Below, in pieces: positions 49,185 through 60,660 of a DNA stretch of 64,000 nucleotides. The stretch covers positions 321,903-385,902 of the forward strand of contig BDDD01000059.1 in assembly GCA_001972305.1 (NCBI GenBank). The letters run 5' to 3'. How positions within the stretch are numbered: the stretch's first letter is position 1; every line of letters starts with the position of its first letter. The notes under the pieces are model-generated. The model searched no databases. It was not told the DNA's origin and saw only the letters and a program-made list of their open reading frames with translations. This stretch comes from Cephalotus follicularis. Lineage: Eukaryota; Streptophyta; Magnoliopsida; Oxalidales; Cephalotaceae. A program made the position numbers and the translations under genes.

Positions 49185-49839
49185 AATTAAAACACAATTA
49201 GAAATCCTCAATTCTTAATTATCTAACCCTAAATAGCAAGCATCGTGTTCATTGAGATCAAGAGAGTCCGTCACCAAATCACAGCAATATACTCACCGAG
49301 ATCGAGGGAGGAATATCTGGCCCAAAATCACCTGTGGCTCGTATCACATTTTGCCATTGGTGGGGACTTTGAAGGTACGTTCATCGGTGCTCCATTTTTT
49401 TTCATGATTAATGTTGTATGATTTGTTTTTTAGAAATCGATTTGGATTTCTAAAATTGTTGAATTTGATTCAGATTTGTGGTTAATGTGGTCCTATTTTG
49501 TTTTGCTTTTTTCAAGTCTGTTTTGAATTGGAAACCCTAACTTTGCTAAGTTGTGGTATCATGATTTATGTGTTATGATTAGTTATGTTTAGAGTTCCTT
49601 GACGATATTTGAATTTAAAAACCACCCTTAATTTCTCCTTGTTACATCACATTGAATTCTTTGCCGATATTTCACAGCCACTCATAAAGGGTAGTTGTCC
49701 TTATTAAAAATAGATGAGTACATACCCTATCCCATATGTTGGCCATTTACTACACAAAATACAACATATATACATTATTATTTACACCCTCTTGTTAAGG
49801 CTCGTATAACTATAGGATAGGAGACTCTGAAAGGAAAAA
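49185..49839 (+). other. MULE 5' region before the transposase
   Basis: Contains a possible leader intron donor (AAGGTACGTTC near 49372). No coding sequence is recognised. AT-rich after 49430. Confidence 0.45.
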
Positions 49840-52638
49840 GATTTTGCATTATAAGGGATATTTATCCTTCAGGTACATAGGTGGAAATACTGTATTCACA
49901 TCATATGAGTTGGATAGGCTATCATTGCCTGAACCAGGAGATGTGATGGCTACAGATTTACAAGTCCATGACTACACTAGGTTATAATATTTAGAACCTA
50001 ACAGGAACATGTATGAGGGTTTGAAGCCTCTAGATGGTGATGTTGCATTTGTGGGGTTGTTTAAGCTTGCCATATACACCATTCAGATATTTGTGGAACA
50101 TTTATTTTGAGATGAAGTAGAGCATTGTAGTATTTCAGAAGAAGTCCTATTACTTACTAGTACTCAAAGTTATGCTCTTGTTACTAGTGGTGGTGTTGAC
50201 TTGGGGGCAATGATGATGGTGTTCACTCTGGTCTGAATGTTGGGGGTGTTAACCTAGTAGCAGACAATAAGATTAGTCTCGGGGACCTAAGTACTACTAG
50301 CTCTGAAACTCATGATACTTCTGATGATGAGTCTAGTATGTATGTACAAGATGAGGGATGGTGTTATAGATGCTGATGAAGATGATGAGATGTATGAAAC
50401 TAATGTGGACATGATGTTGAAGAGCCAACTTTAGAATCTTATCATATGAAGGGTTCTAATATCGGTGAAAGAGCTGCTACTGGTGATGGCAGTGACACTA
50501 ACTCAATTAATATCACCACGCCTGTGGGGTCTGATGAAGAGAGTGAGCCTCAACTGCATGACTACAGGCCTGAAACTGTAATGCATCCAAGGCTTGGATT
50601 GGTGTTCAGAGTAGCCAAACAGTTCAAGGTAGCAGCTAAAACATATGGAATACTTAATGGCTATAACATCAAGATAAGACAGAAGGAGAAGTGGAAGATT
50701 TACTGCACATGCTATATAAGGATGAGAACATTACTTACCCATTTTATATGTATGCTTCTAGTAGTGCCAAGAGACCTAGTGACCCAACACTAGTGGTGAG
50801 GACATTGGAGTATCAGCATAACTATCCTAGGCCAATTAAAAATAGGAATGTCAAATCCTCTTGGTTGGCCAAACACTATGAGGACAAAGTTAGAATTCAA
50901 CCCACATGGAAGCTAAATGAGTTTAGAAGCACTATAATTAGTGACTTCAATACCGAAGTGTCTAGGAGCACATTCTATAGGGCTAGAAAATGAGCTAATG
51001 ATACCATTGAAGGGTCCTATGAGGAGCAGTTATTGAGATTGAGAGATTATGGTGAGGAGATCTTTAGAAGCAACCCAGGAACTACCTTCTTGATACCGAC
51101 AGAGAGATTTTCAGAGGAGGAGTTGCTTAGAATCAAAAGGGTTTATGTATGCCTCCATGGTACAAAGGTTGAATTCTTGGTTGGGGGTAGGCCGCCCTTT
51201 ATCCATTTGGATCATGCCACTTGAAGGGGCAATGTAGGAACACACAGCTTCTAACAGCAGTTGCATTTGATGCCAATGATAATTTGTTTCCATTGGCATA
51301 TGCTATAGTAGAGGGAGAGACCAAGGAATCATGGCAGTGGTTAATGGATATGCTGTTGAATGACATTGGTCTAATCAGTGAAAATGGGTGGACATTTATG
51401 TCAAACCAACAGAAGGTCAGTTGAACTGTATGTATACTGTGATTCCTATTTCATTTTTTCTATATGTATAATGCGGTAATATTTGCACTAAACTACACTC
51501 TTTCTTTTGGTTGTAGGGACTTGTAGCTATTTGGGAGAGTTTGTTTGATGAATCAATCACAAACTATGGAGAGCATAGATATTGCCTCAGGCATATCTAT
51601 GGCAACTTCAAGAGTTCATACAAGGAAAAGCTATTGAAGTACCTTCTTATGTTTGCTGCTAGGACCAGTCAGAAGCAAGTGTTTAGAGACAACATGGAGG
51701 CAATTAAGAGGCATAATCTTGAATCACATGCTTACTTGCTTAAGATATACCCAAAACATTGGTCAAGGCATGCATTTGATACAAGAGCTAAAACTGACTG
51801 TGTGGTGAACAATGTGACTCAGAGCTTCAATGCTATGATTTTGGAAGCAAGAGAACTGCCAATAATCTCTATGTTAGAAGAAATCAGTTAAAAACTCATG
51901 GTCAGAATTCAAGAAAGGGATATTGCAATGAGGAAGTGTAAGGGCATTATATGTCCAAAAATCTTGGACATAGTGGAGCAATTGAAGCATGAGGCAAGGG
52001 TGTGGCAGCCCATATGGGCTGGTGGAGATAAATATGAAGTTGGCAAAGGGAGGGGACAATATGCAGTTGACTTGGGTTTGAAGACATGCTCTTTCTATAG
52101 ATATGACATTACTGGGATTCCATGTGTGCATGCCATGAGAGCTATCATGTATGATGGTAAGAGGGCTGAAGATTATGTGCATGAGTATTATTACAAAGCA
52201 AAATACATGGAGGCTTATAAGACTGGTCTTGATCCTGTTAGAAGGCAGGATGATTGGGAACATTGTGGACTTGATCCCATACAACCCCCACAGACTCATA
52301 AATAACTTGGTAGGCCAAGGAATAGAAGGAAAAGAGGTCTTGATGAGTCACAAAGGCCTAATACTCTTAGAAGATAGTGCAATACCATCTCATGCTCAAG
52401 GTGTAAGCAAGAAGGGCACAATAAGTCCACCTTCGAGAATCCAATTGGAGGCTCTTCAATAGTAAGTACTAGTTATCTGTTTTATTTCCTGCATAGTTTA
52501 TGATTTCATTTTCTAGCAAAGTTATTTTCTTTGGCAGACTGCAAGATCAGGTTGCACATAAAGAAGTAACAAAAAATCCACTGCTAGAAGGTCATCAACA
52601 CCTCAATCAACTTCTCAGACACTAAGCAGCAGTCATGT
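49840..52638 (+). pseudogene. MULE (mudrA-type) transposase, broken
   Basis: The N-terminal PB1-like region is at 49840-50110 (YIGGNTVF, GLKPLDGDVAFVGLFKLAIY). A MuDR DNA-binding region follows, from LHDYRPETVMHPRLGLVFRVAKQFKVAAKTYGI (about 50560), then the MULE catalytic domain. That has FIHLDHAT (first Asp, about 51200), LLTAVAFDANDNLFPLAYAIVEGE, a 101-bp intron at 51416-51516, and HRYCLRHIYGNFK. The second Asp position of the usual SDxQKGL motif is Asn (SNQQKGL). The SWIM zinc finger at 52084-52140 reads CSFYRYDITGIPCVHAM, with its second Cys replaced by Phe. A CCHC-like knuckle CSRCKQEGHNKSTF (about 52394) has lost its last Cys. Several stops and frameshifts. The Ser/Thr/Gln-rich tail resumes at 60294. 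Confidence 0.9.
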
Positions 52639-53306
52639 TGTCATGCCCCGAACCGTGGGTTGGGCCCCACGACTCGACACGTGGCAATCCGTACAATCAT
52701 CATCATTATTATTCATAAAAAATTAAACTTAAAATAAATCATAATAATAATCCTTTATTTAATGTGTGGATTACAGACCCAGTTCGAATCATATAAATTA
52801 CACTGTTATAAACCAGAATAAAATAAATACACAATTTATTTTTGAAAGAGGTATTTATAATTGGAGGAGCAGGGGCATGGGGCTCACTTGAACAGCACCC
52901 ACAGTGTTTTCTTCTTCTCACTCTCTCTTTCTCTCCCAAATTCTCTAGAGAAATTGTGCAAGAAGATAGTCAAAAAGTGTGTCTGAAGGGTCCTTATCTT
53001 TTTATATAGGCCATTGGAAGAGTCTAGAACTCTTGAGGGGATTCTCACAGGTGCAGGCCATTATTGGGCTTGGGTCAACCCTCCTCCACTTGGGCCAAAT
53101 TAGACTTTCCACTTACAAGCCCAAAATTCTAATTATACCAATAAATCCGGCCCAAGGAGAATAACAAAATCTCTTTAGCCCAAGTTCACAAATTATGTTC
53201 GAGTAAGGCCCAAATAAATACATCATAAAATTTGGGCCAAACCCAAAAGTGGAAAAATAATTACAAAGCCCAATAATAATATTTTATAATATTTAGGGCT
53301 CTTACA
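52639..53306 (-). repeat. Gypsy B 3' LTR, with a 2.07-kb internal deletion
   Basis: Matches the start (57554-57757) and end (59829-60293) of the other LTR. The junction TTTATTTTT/GAAAGAGG near 52840 marks the loss of the equivalent of about 57758-59828, which includes both repeat arrays. Confidence 0.92.
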
Positions 53307-53343
53307 TCCTCCCCTCCTTACAGAAATCTCGTCCCGAGATTTC

Positions 53344-56300
53344 TTAAGATGAAAACAATTGGGGGTATTTAGCTTGCATATCATCTTCTCTTTCCCATGT
53401 GGCTTCTTCCACTCCGTGGTATTGCCATAATACCTTCACTAACGGAATGGTCTTGTTCCTCAATTGCTTGACTCGTCGGTCAAGAATCCGGATAGGTATC
53501 TCTTCGAAACTCAAATCCGTTCTTAACTCTAGAGGTTCCCATTGTAAAACGTGAGAAGGATCGGGATGGTACTTCTGCAGCATCGAAACATGAAACACGT
53601 TGTGCACATCCGCCAGGCTGGGTGGTAAGGCAAGTCCATAGGCAACAGGACCTACTCTCTCAAGGATCTCGAAAGGTCCTATAAACCGAGGGGTCAACTT
53701 TCCTTTCTTGCCGAACCTCATAATTCCTTTAGTCGGAGAGAATTTAAGGAATACATGATCACCCTCAGCGAACTCCAACTCTCGCCTGCGGTGGTCTGCA
53801 TAACTTTTCTGTCGTCTTTGTGCTGTACGGAGTCTTTCCCGGATAACTTTTGCCTTCTCAACCGTGTCTTGCACAATCTTGGGTCCTACAAGACTCTGTT
53901 CTCCCACTTCAAACCAACAGATCGGGGGTTCTGCATTTTCTTCCATAGAGAGCCTCAAACGGTGCCATACCAATACTGGCGTGAAAACTGTTGTTATATG
54001 AGAACTCTACTAAGGGTAGATGGTCCTCCCAGCTACCTCCCCAATCCAAAACACATGTTCGCAGCATGTCTTCCAGAGTCTGAATGGTCCTCTCAGACTG
54101 TCCATCAGTCTGGGGATGAAAGGCTGTGCTAAAGTTCAGCTGAGTACCAAAAGCTTCTTGCAGCTTCTTCCAAAACCGATATGTAAAACGGGGGTATCTG
54201 TCAGACACCACACTGATTGGTACTCCATGGAGCCTTACAATTTCAGCAATATACAAATTTGCTAGCCGTGTGAGAGAAAAGTTCGTCTTGATCGCGAGAA
54301 AGTGTGCAGACTTAGTAAAGCGATCGACGATTACCCATATAGCATCACGGCCGTTCCTTGTTCCGGGCAGTCCTGTCACGAAATCCATCGTTATGTGTTC
54401 CCATTTCCACTGTGCCACAAGCAACGGCTGTAACAATCCTGCTGGTCTTTGGTGTTCTGCTTTAACCTGTTGGCATGTTAAACAGGAAGCAACATATTCA
54501 ACTATCTCTCTTTTCATGTTGTTCCACCAATAGTCCAGCTTTAGATCCCGGTACATCTTGGTACTTCCTGGATATACGGAGAAACTAGAACGATGCGCTT
54601 GTGACAACAGTTCATCTTTCACTTCTTTATCATTAGGAACATATATTCTGCCCTAATATCGGATTAATCCATCACCTTGTACAGATAAATCCGTCTTTAA
54701 CCCTCCGTCTTCGCTCAAAGCTAGCTTGAGAAGATCACCATCATGGCTCTGAGCTTCACGGATTCGGTCCATTAGCCATAGACGTGTCTGAATATGAGCA
54801 ATAGTTAGGCAAGCTAATCGACGACTAAGGGCGTCTGCAACCACATTAGCTCTGCCTGGATGGTATTGTATTTCATAGTTATAGTCATTAAGTAACTCCA
54901 TCCATCTGCGTTGTCTCATATTCAGGTCCTTCTGTGAAAACAGGTACTTTAGGCTTTTGTGATTGGTATACACCTCAAACTTTGTACCATATAAATAATG
55001 CCTCCATTTACGCAGAGCAAACACTATCGCAGCTAACTCAAGATCATGAGTGGGATAGTTTTCTTCATGGGGCTTTAACTTCCTTGAGGCGTATGCGATC
55101 ACCCTTCCATTCTGCATAAGGACACAACCCAGGCCATTGCCTGATGCGTCACTGTATACAACGAAGCCTTCGTTGCCTTCTGGTAAGGCTAGGACTGGTG
55201 CAGTAGTCAGGCGACGCTTTAATTCTTGGAAACTTCGTTCACAAGCATCATCCCAAACAAAAGCCACATTCTTCTGCGTCAGTCTAGTCAGAGGTGTTGC
55301 TATTTTTGAAAAGCCTTCTACAAACCGGCGGTAGTATCCTGCCAAACCGAGAAAGCTCCGGACTTCCGTCACATTCGTTGGTCGCTTCCAGCTTTTTACT
55401 GCTTCGATCTTTGTAGGGTCTACTGACAATCTTGCGCTGGATATAACATGACCAAGGAATGTCACCTCTGATAACCAGAATTCACATTTACTAAACTTGG
55501 CATACAACTGATGGTCTCTGAGAGTCTATAATTCCAAGTGTAGGTGTTCACCATGTTCTTCCATAGACTTCGAGTATATCAAGATGTCATCGATGAACAC
55601 CGCCATAAACTGGTCAAGATATGGATTGAATATCTTATTCATTAAGCTCATAAATGCTGCAGGGGCGTTAGTCACCCCGAAAGGCATTACCACGAATTCG
55701 TAGTGTCCATATCGTGATCTGAAAGCAGTCTTGGGAATATCTTCTGCTCTAACTCGAAGCTGGTGATATCCTGATCTCATATCCAACTTAGAAAACACTG
55801 AAGATCCCTTAAGCTGATCGAACATATCCTTGATATGCGGTAGTGGATACTTGTTCTCAACTGTCACTTTATTCAACTGCCGATAATCGATACACATCCT
55901 CAGGGATCCATCTTTCTTTTTTCATGAACAAGACCGGTGCTCCCCAAGGGGATACACTGGGTCTGATGAAACCTTTATCTAACAACTCATGTAGTTGCAC
56001 TTTCAATTCTTTTAATTCAGGAGGGGCCATTCGGTAAGGAGCTGTCGATATGGGAGCTGTTCCTGGTAACAGATCTATAGCGAACTCCACATCTCTCTCG
56101 GGAGGTAAGGATGTCAGCTCTTCCGGGAACACATCCGGGTATTCACAAACCACAGGAACATCCTCCAATTTCGGTATCCATTTGTTGTCATCCCTAACAT
56201 GTTCCAGGTAAGCAACACATCCCTGTCTCAAGAGTCTGTCAGCCTGAATAGCAGATATCATGGAAACTGGCTGATGCTCTAATGTCCCAATAAACTGGAA

Positions 56301-57000
56301 CGGAGACTGTCCTGGAAGATGGAAGGTTACAACATTCCTATTACAATCCACATATGCATTATATACTGACAGCCAATCCATACCGAGAATCATATCAAGT
56401 TCACCCATCGGCAGTACTATAAGGTCTGCCGGAAGAACATGTCCAGAAATCTCAATGGCACAAGATCTACACACCCATCAAGAGGTAACCGACTCTCATA
56501 CCGGTGTGCTGACCTCAATCATAAAAGGTAAAGGTTCGGGATCCAAATTCATAAGACTTATAAAATGAGAAGCAACATACAAATGGGAAGAGCCCGGATC
56601 AATCAAAATACATGCAAAAAGCTGAAATACATGAACCATACCTACAATAACTGAGGGTGATCCAGCTGCAGCTCGCCGATCCATAGCATAAACTCTTCCA
56701 TGAACCGTAGGTGAAAATCCCATCGGCTGTTTACAACGGTCTCCACGTGAACTAGTGATAGGGAGGCCATGCTGGAAACTTCCCTGAAGTCAATTAGAAC
56801 CTTGACCTGTTTGTCCTCCTGGGTTGAACTGATTATGTGGACACTGAGTAGATATATCATATGAAGCTCCACAAGTCCAACAAATACCATCTTTCAACCA
56901 AAAATCATCAGAAGCATGGTTGGTACGAACACAATGCATACAGGGTTCAACAGACACCTGTTAATAGTCAAAGGGTCTAGAGGAACCAACTTGCGAAGAT
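53344..57000 (-). pseudogene. Gypsy B gag end and pol, broken
   Basis: Order on the minus strand: gag CCHC knuckle CWTCGASYDISTQC (about 56881-56837) with the His replaced by Asp; protease IDPGSSHLYVASHF (about 56600); RT from about 56150 with YRQLNKVT and [13 protein letters not shown] (about 55600); RNase [18 protein letters not shown] (about 55160) and [10 protein letters not shown]; integrase HHCC region [25 protein letters not shown] core ([43 protein letters not shown]); and a chromo-like tail ending at 53344 (EATWEREDDMQAKYPQLF). Frames change near 56650, 55880 and 53940, with stops near 55520 and 54650. A gag of normal length does not fit in the 0.55 kb before 57000, so most of gag is deleted. 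Confidence 0.9.
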
Positions 57001-57535
57001 GTCCTTAGATATCGACTCCATAGTGCATCACGACCGGGTCTTCTCTGTTGAGAACCACGAGATTGTCTTCCCAAACTAGAAGGTCCTACGGGCTACCAAC
57101 ACTATAGGGAGATTCTCTTTGTATAAGCCCTAGAAATATAGCTTATCTCTTATCAATCTCTAATTTAAAAGCATCCAAGAGTATGTGTCATCGGAAGACT
57201 CAATCATCTTCCACTAGTGTTCCGCTTTATCCTTTTAACATGTACGTTGTATAACTCATACGTTTAACTTATCATCGCCCATATTCTTCTCATAAGTCCT
57301 CTGGGTTCCTGTCGTGTAGAAGCAGCAGCTTCGGCTCCTTGAGCCACATTTACTTTCTCTTATCTTTCCTTATTTCTACAGGTACGTCTCATCGACGGCC
57401 CGGACCTCTCTCCTCGTACGCTTTTTACTTCATCGTCCTTCCATCTGGTTCATATAAGGGAACGGGTCAATATCCACACATATATCTTAATTCCACCTTG
57501 CCAAGGGTCTTATCCCGGCATATCCAGAATAGTAC

Positions 57536-57548
57536 GACTTTGATACCA
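57536..57548 (-). other. Gypsy B primer-binding site
   Basis: TGGTATCAAAGTC on the minus strand, five bases from the LTR at 57554; similar to the initiator-Met primer site with one change. Confidence 0.75.
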
Positions 57549-58130
57549 AAAACTGTCACACCCTGAACCGTGGGTTGGACCCCACGACTCGACACGTGGC
57601 AATCCGTACAATCATCATCACTATTATTCATAACAAATTAAACTTAAAATAAATCATAATCATAATCCTTTATTTAATGTGTGGATTACAGACCCAGTTC
57701 GAATCATATAAATTACACTGTTATAAACCAGAATAAAATAAATACACAATTTATTTTCTTGTAACTTTGTCCGTGGAAGCGTACTGTCGAGGAGGAGAAA
57801 CTTACTGTACTCTTTAACCTTCCCGCTGCTGCGATGTGCCGCCATTACCTGTTCCTATACCTGGCCCATTCAAAGGAATGGGTCAACAACCCTGAGGGTT
57901 GTGTAGGTCACCCCATATACGGGCACATACCAGAGGAACAAACAATACAAGCAGAAGAGAAACAAATATAATAATAAATATGCATGCCTACATGAATGCA
58001 AATCATAATCCATAGCATAATCATCATAATCCTTTGTTCTCGGACTGCTCTAATCAAATCATACATAGCGATCACATCACAGAGGAGTCTAGTCCGGTCA
58101 TCCTATGGTCTGGTCAGTATACATGGTTCA

Positions 58131-58345
58131 CCTTTAGGTTCACCAGCCCGCGGAATTCTCCTCAAGGTTCACCTGCTGAACGGAATTCGCCCTTTACTCA
58201 CATACTCTGCGGTTCACCCTTTGGATCACCAGCTTTGGCGGAATTCACCTTTAGGTTCACCATTGGCGGTTCGCCCGAGGATCACCTGCCTCGCGGAATT
58301 CACCCTTTAGGTTCACCTGCTCGGCGGAATTCTCCCCAGTTGGGC
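58131..58345. repeat. GGTTCACC/CGGAATTC repeat array in LTR
   Basis: Alternating words AGGTTCACCTGC, GCGGAATTCACC and variants, about 30 bp per unit, seven or eight units. Comparable in layout to the GGCTCATCTC/GGTGATCC array at 1154-1350. Confidence 0.8.
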
Positions 58346-59101
58346 TCACCTGCCTGAGGTCATTTAACTAAATCTTTTCGTTTTACATTTTATTTCCTAA
58401 TTCTATTTCCTTCCCTAACTTATTTCCCTTTCCTTCCTTTAATATCCTTAATCCATTTTTTAAGCCAGGCCAGGGCTCACCATTGTGCAGGGTACTTCTC
58501 GTGCACAAGTTTCGCCTCAAAGTGTGCCTGGCGTATGCATAGCCACATACTTTACTAAATCCTTGCCCGGGTACTTTCATGTGTCAATTCCCTTCTTCTT
58601 ACTGCCCGGCCACGCATGCGTATACATGCATATTCATTTCCTTATTTATAAATGCATGTGGGGTGGCCATCCACGCACTGTTGAAACATGTCATGCAGGA
58701 GGCATCATTTCCCACTGTGCGTTCCTTGGACGTCGCTGTTTGGCTCCTTGGACATCTCTGTTTGGCGCCAAGAGTCCTTGGCATCTCCTGCTCAGTATGT
58801 GGCTCCTCAACATGTGGCCATCTCGATGCTGGGCATGGGGCAGTGGAACTTGGTACTATGGCGAGCCAAGCATACACTGGAAGGGAGCTCGACCCTGGCG
58901 TGGTGCTCGGGCATGGAGCTCGGCATTTCCCCGTGGCATCTTGGCGTGCACAGCTCGGACGTGGAGCTCGGTAGTCACCCATGGTAGTCCATGCGTTCAG
59001 CCCCGGCTGCCCATGCGCTCCGCCCGGTCGCCCATGCGCTCAGCCCGGTCGTTCATACGCTCAGCCCCGACGCCCTGGCATCTCTCCCCTGCGCTTATGC
59101 G

Positions 59102-59230
59102 CTCGGCCCAGGCAGCTCGCCTTGGCCCAGGCAGCTCACCTCGGCCCTGGCAGTTCGCCTCGGCCCTGGCAGTTCGCCTCAGCCCTGGCCATTGGCCTCG
59201 GCCCTGGCAATTCGCCTCGGCCCTGGCATT
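59102..59230. repeat. 19-bp GC-rich tandem array in LTR
   Basis: About seven units of CTCGGCCCTGGCAGTTCGC with few changes. It generates artificial open frames. Confidence 0.85.
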
Positions 59231-60293
59231 TCTTCCCTGCACCGCTATCACCCTTCCCAGGCGCACGCACAGGGCATCTAGACTCCTCTAGGATCACGCA
59301 TTTCATGCCTTGGACGCATGATCTCTGTTCGCCGGTGATGAAAGGAGCTCGGCACCTGCCGGGAAGGGCGCGGTGAGTCGCCATGGCTAGGTGTATGGCC
59401 TGGGAGCTCAACTCCGTCCCCCGACATTTTCATGCAATGGCGTCTTCATATGTCTGGTGCTAGGCACAACCAGAACGCGAAGATAGAGAGGACATGTCAC
59501 GTGCAAGGCGCATGACCTTGCTAAAATGCTCATAGCCGGGGAGACATAATTATATGCATATATAATCTACTTAATATGTAATCCAGTAGTAAACAATGAA
59601 ACATCATCACACACAACAAGCAAGCAGGGAACATAATCAGCAGTACACAGTAAAACACACACACACGTGCTGGTAGGCACTCGGATATAGAGCAACCTAC
59701 CTGAGATCAGGTTGAAAACGGAGACGCTTCCTCCTCTCCAAATTCTGGACTTTCTTCCAATGGGGTTTGCTACACACTTTTAGCCTTGCTAATTTCCTCT
59801 TCTTCCTTGCACAAATCCCTTGCTCCCTTTGAAAGAGGTATTTATAATTGGAGGAGCAGGGGCATGGGGCTCACTTGAACAGCACCCACAGTGTTTTCTT
59901 CTTCTCACTCTCTCTTTCTCTCCCGAATTCTCTAGAGAAATTGTGCAAGAAGATTGTCAAAAAGTGTGTCTGAAGGGTCCTTATCTTTTTATATAGGCCA
60001 TTGGAAGAGTCTAGAACTCTTGAGGGGATTCTCACTGGTGCAGGCCATTGTTGGGCTTGGGTCCACCCTCCTCCACTTGGGCCAAATTAGACTTTCCGGT
60101 TACAAACCCAAAATTCTAATTATACCAATAAATCCGGCCCAAGGAGAATAACAAAATCTCTTTAGCCCAAGTTCACAAATTATGTTTCAGTAAGGCCCAA
60201 ATAAATACATCATAAACTTCGGGCTCAGCCCAAAAGTGAGAAAATAATTACAAAGCCCAATAATAATATTTTATAATATTTGGGGCTCTTACA

Positions 60294-60660
60294 CATGCAA
60301 CATCTCAGTCACCAAGCAGTAGTCATGCAACATCTCAGGCACCAAGCACAAGTAGGCAGCTTCTAAGGCACCCAATTCTCAGCCACTCAGGACCACCAAG
60401 ACAGCTTCTCAGCCAACCAGGACCACTCGGAGAGCTTCTCAGCCTACCAGGACCACCCAACCAGCTTCTCAGCCACTTAGGATCACCAAGACAACTTCTC
60501 AACCAACCAGGACCACCCGGAGAGCTTCTTAGCCTACTAGGACCACCAAACCAGTTTCTCAACCTCCTAGAGTCTCCTAGGCAGCTTCATAGCCACTTGG
60601 GAGAAACCAGAGAAACTTGGTCTGAAAAAGATACCTTGGTCTACTGAAAAATGCTAGAAA
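60294..60660 (+). pseudogene. MULE transposase C-terminal tail with about 30-bp repeats
   Basis: Continues the transposase after gypsy B. In one plus frame, units (A/T)SQP(T/L)RTT(K/R) repeat seven or eight times between about 60390 and 60560 (AGCTTCTCAGCCAACCAGGA units), giving the Ser/Thr/Gln/Pro-rich tail often seen in mudrA proteins. A stop occurs near 60530. The CATGCAACATCTCAG word occurs twice at 60294-60339. Confidence 0.7.

Larger units (their letters stand above)
52639..60293 (-). mobile_element. Gypsy B: Ty3-gypsy retrotransposon inside the MULE
   Basis: LTRs are 52639-53306 (668 bp, internally deleted) and 57554-60293 (2740 bp). On the minus strand they run TGTAAGAGCCC to GTGTGACA. 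The flanks CATGT (52634-52638) and CATGC (60294-60298) are a 5-bp target duplication with one change. The primer site is at 57536-57548 (minus) and the purine tract is next to 53307. Pol is largely present; gag is mostly missing. LTRs differ by about 5% where both exist. Confidence 0.93.
57554..60293 (-). repeat. Gypsy B 5' LTR, 2740 bp
   Basis: Complete LTR. Contains the GGTTCACC/GGAATTC array (58131-58345), a GC-rich stretch (about 58850-59280) with a 19-bp array, and GGCCCAA-rich ends like those of the element at 410-7952. Long open frames in the GC-rich part have no recognisable protein and are rejected as genes. Confidence 0.93.

Noticed and set aside
58485..59291. 268-codon plus-strand open frame
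   Set aside because: Lies in the GC-rich repeat part of the gypsy B LTR; composition and 19-bp repeats explain the lack of stops.
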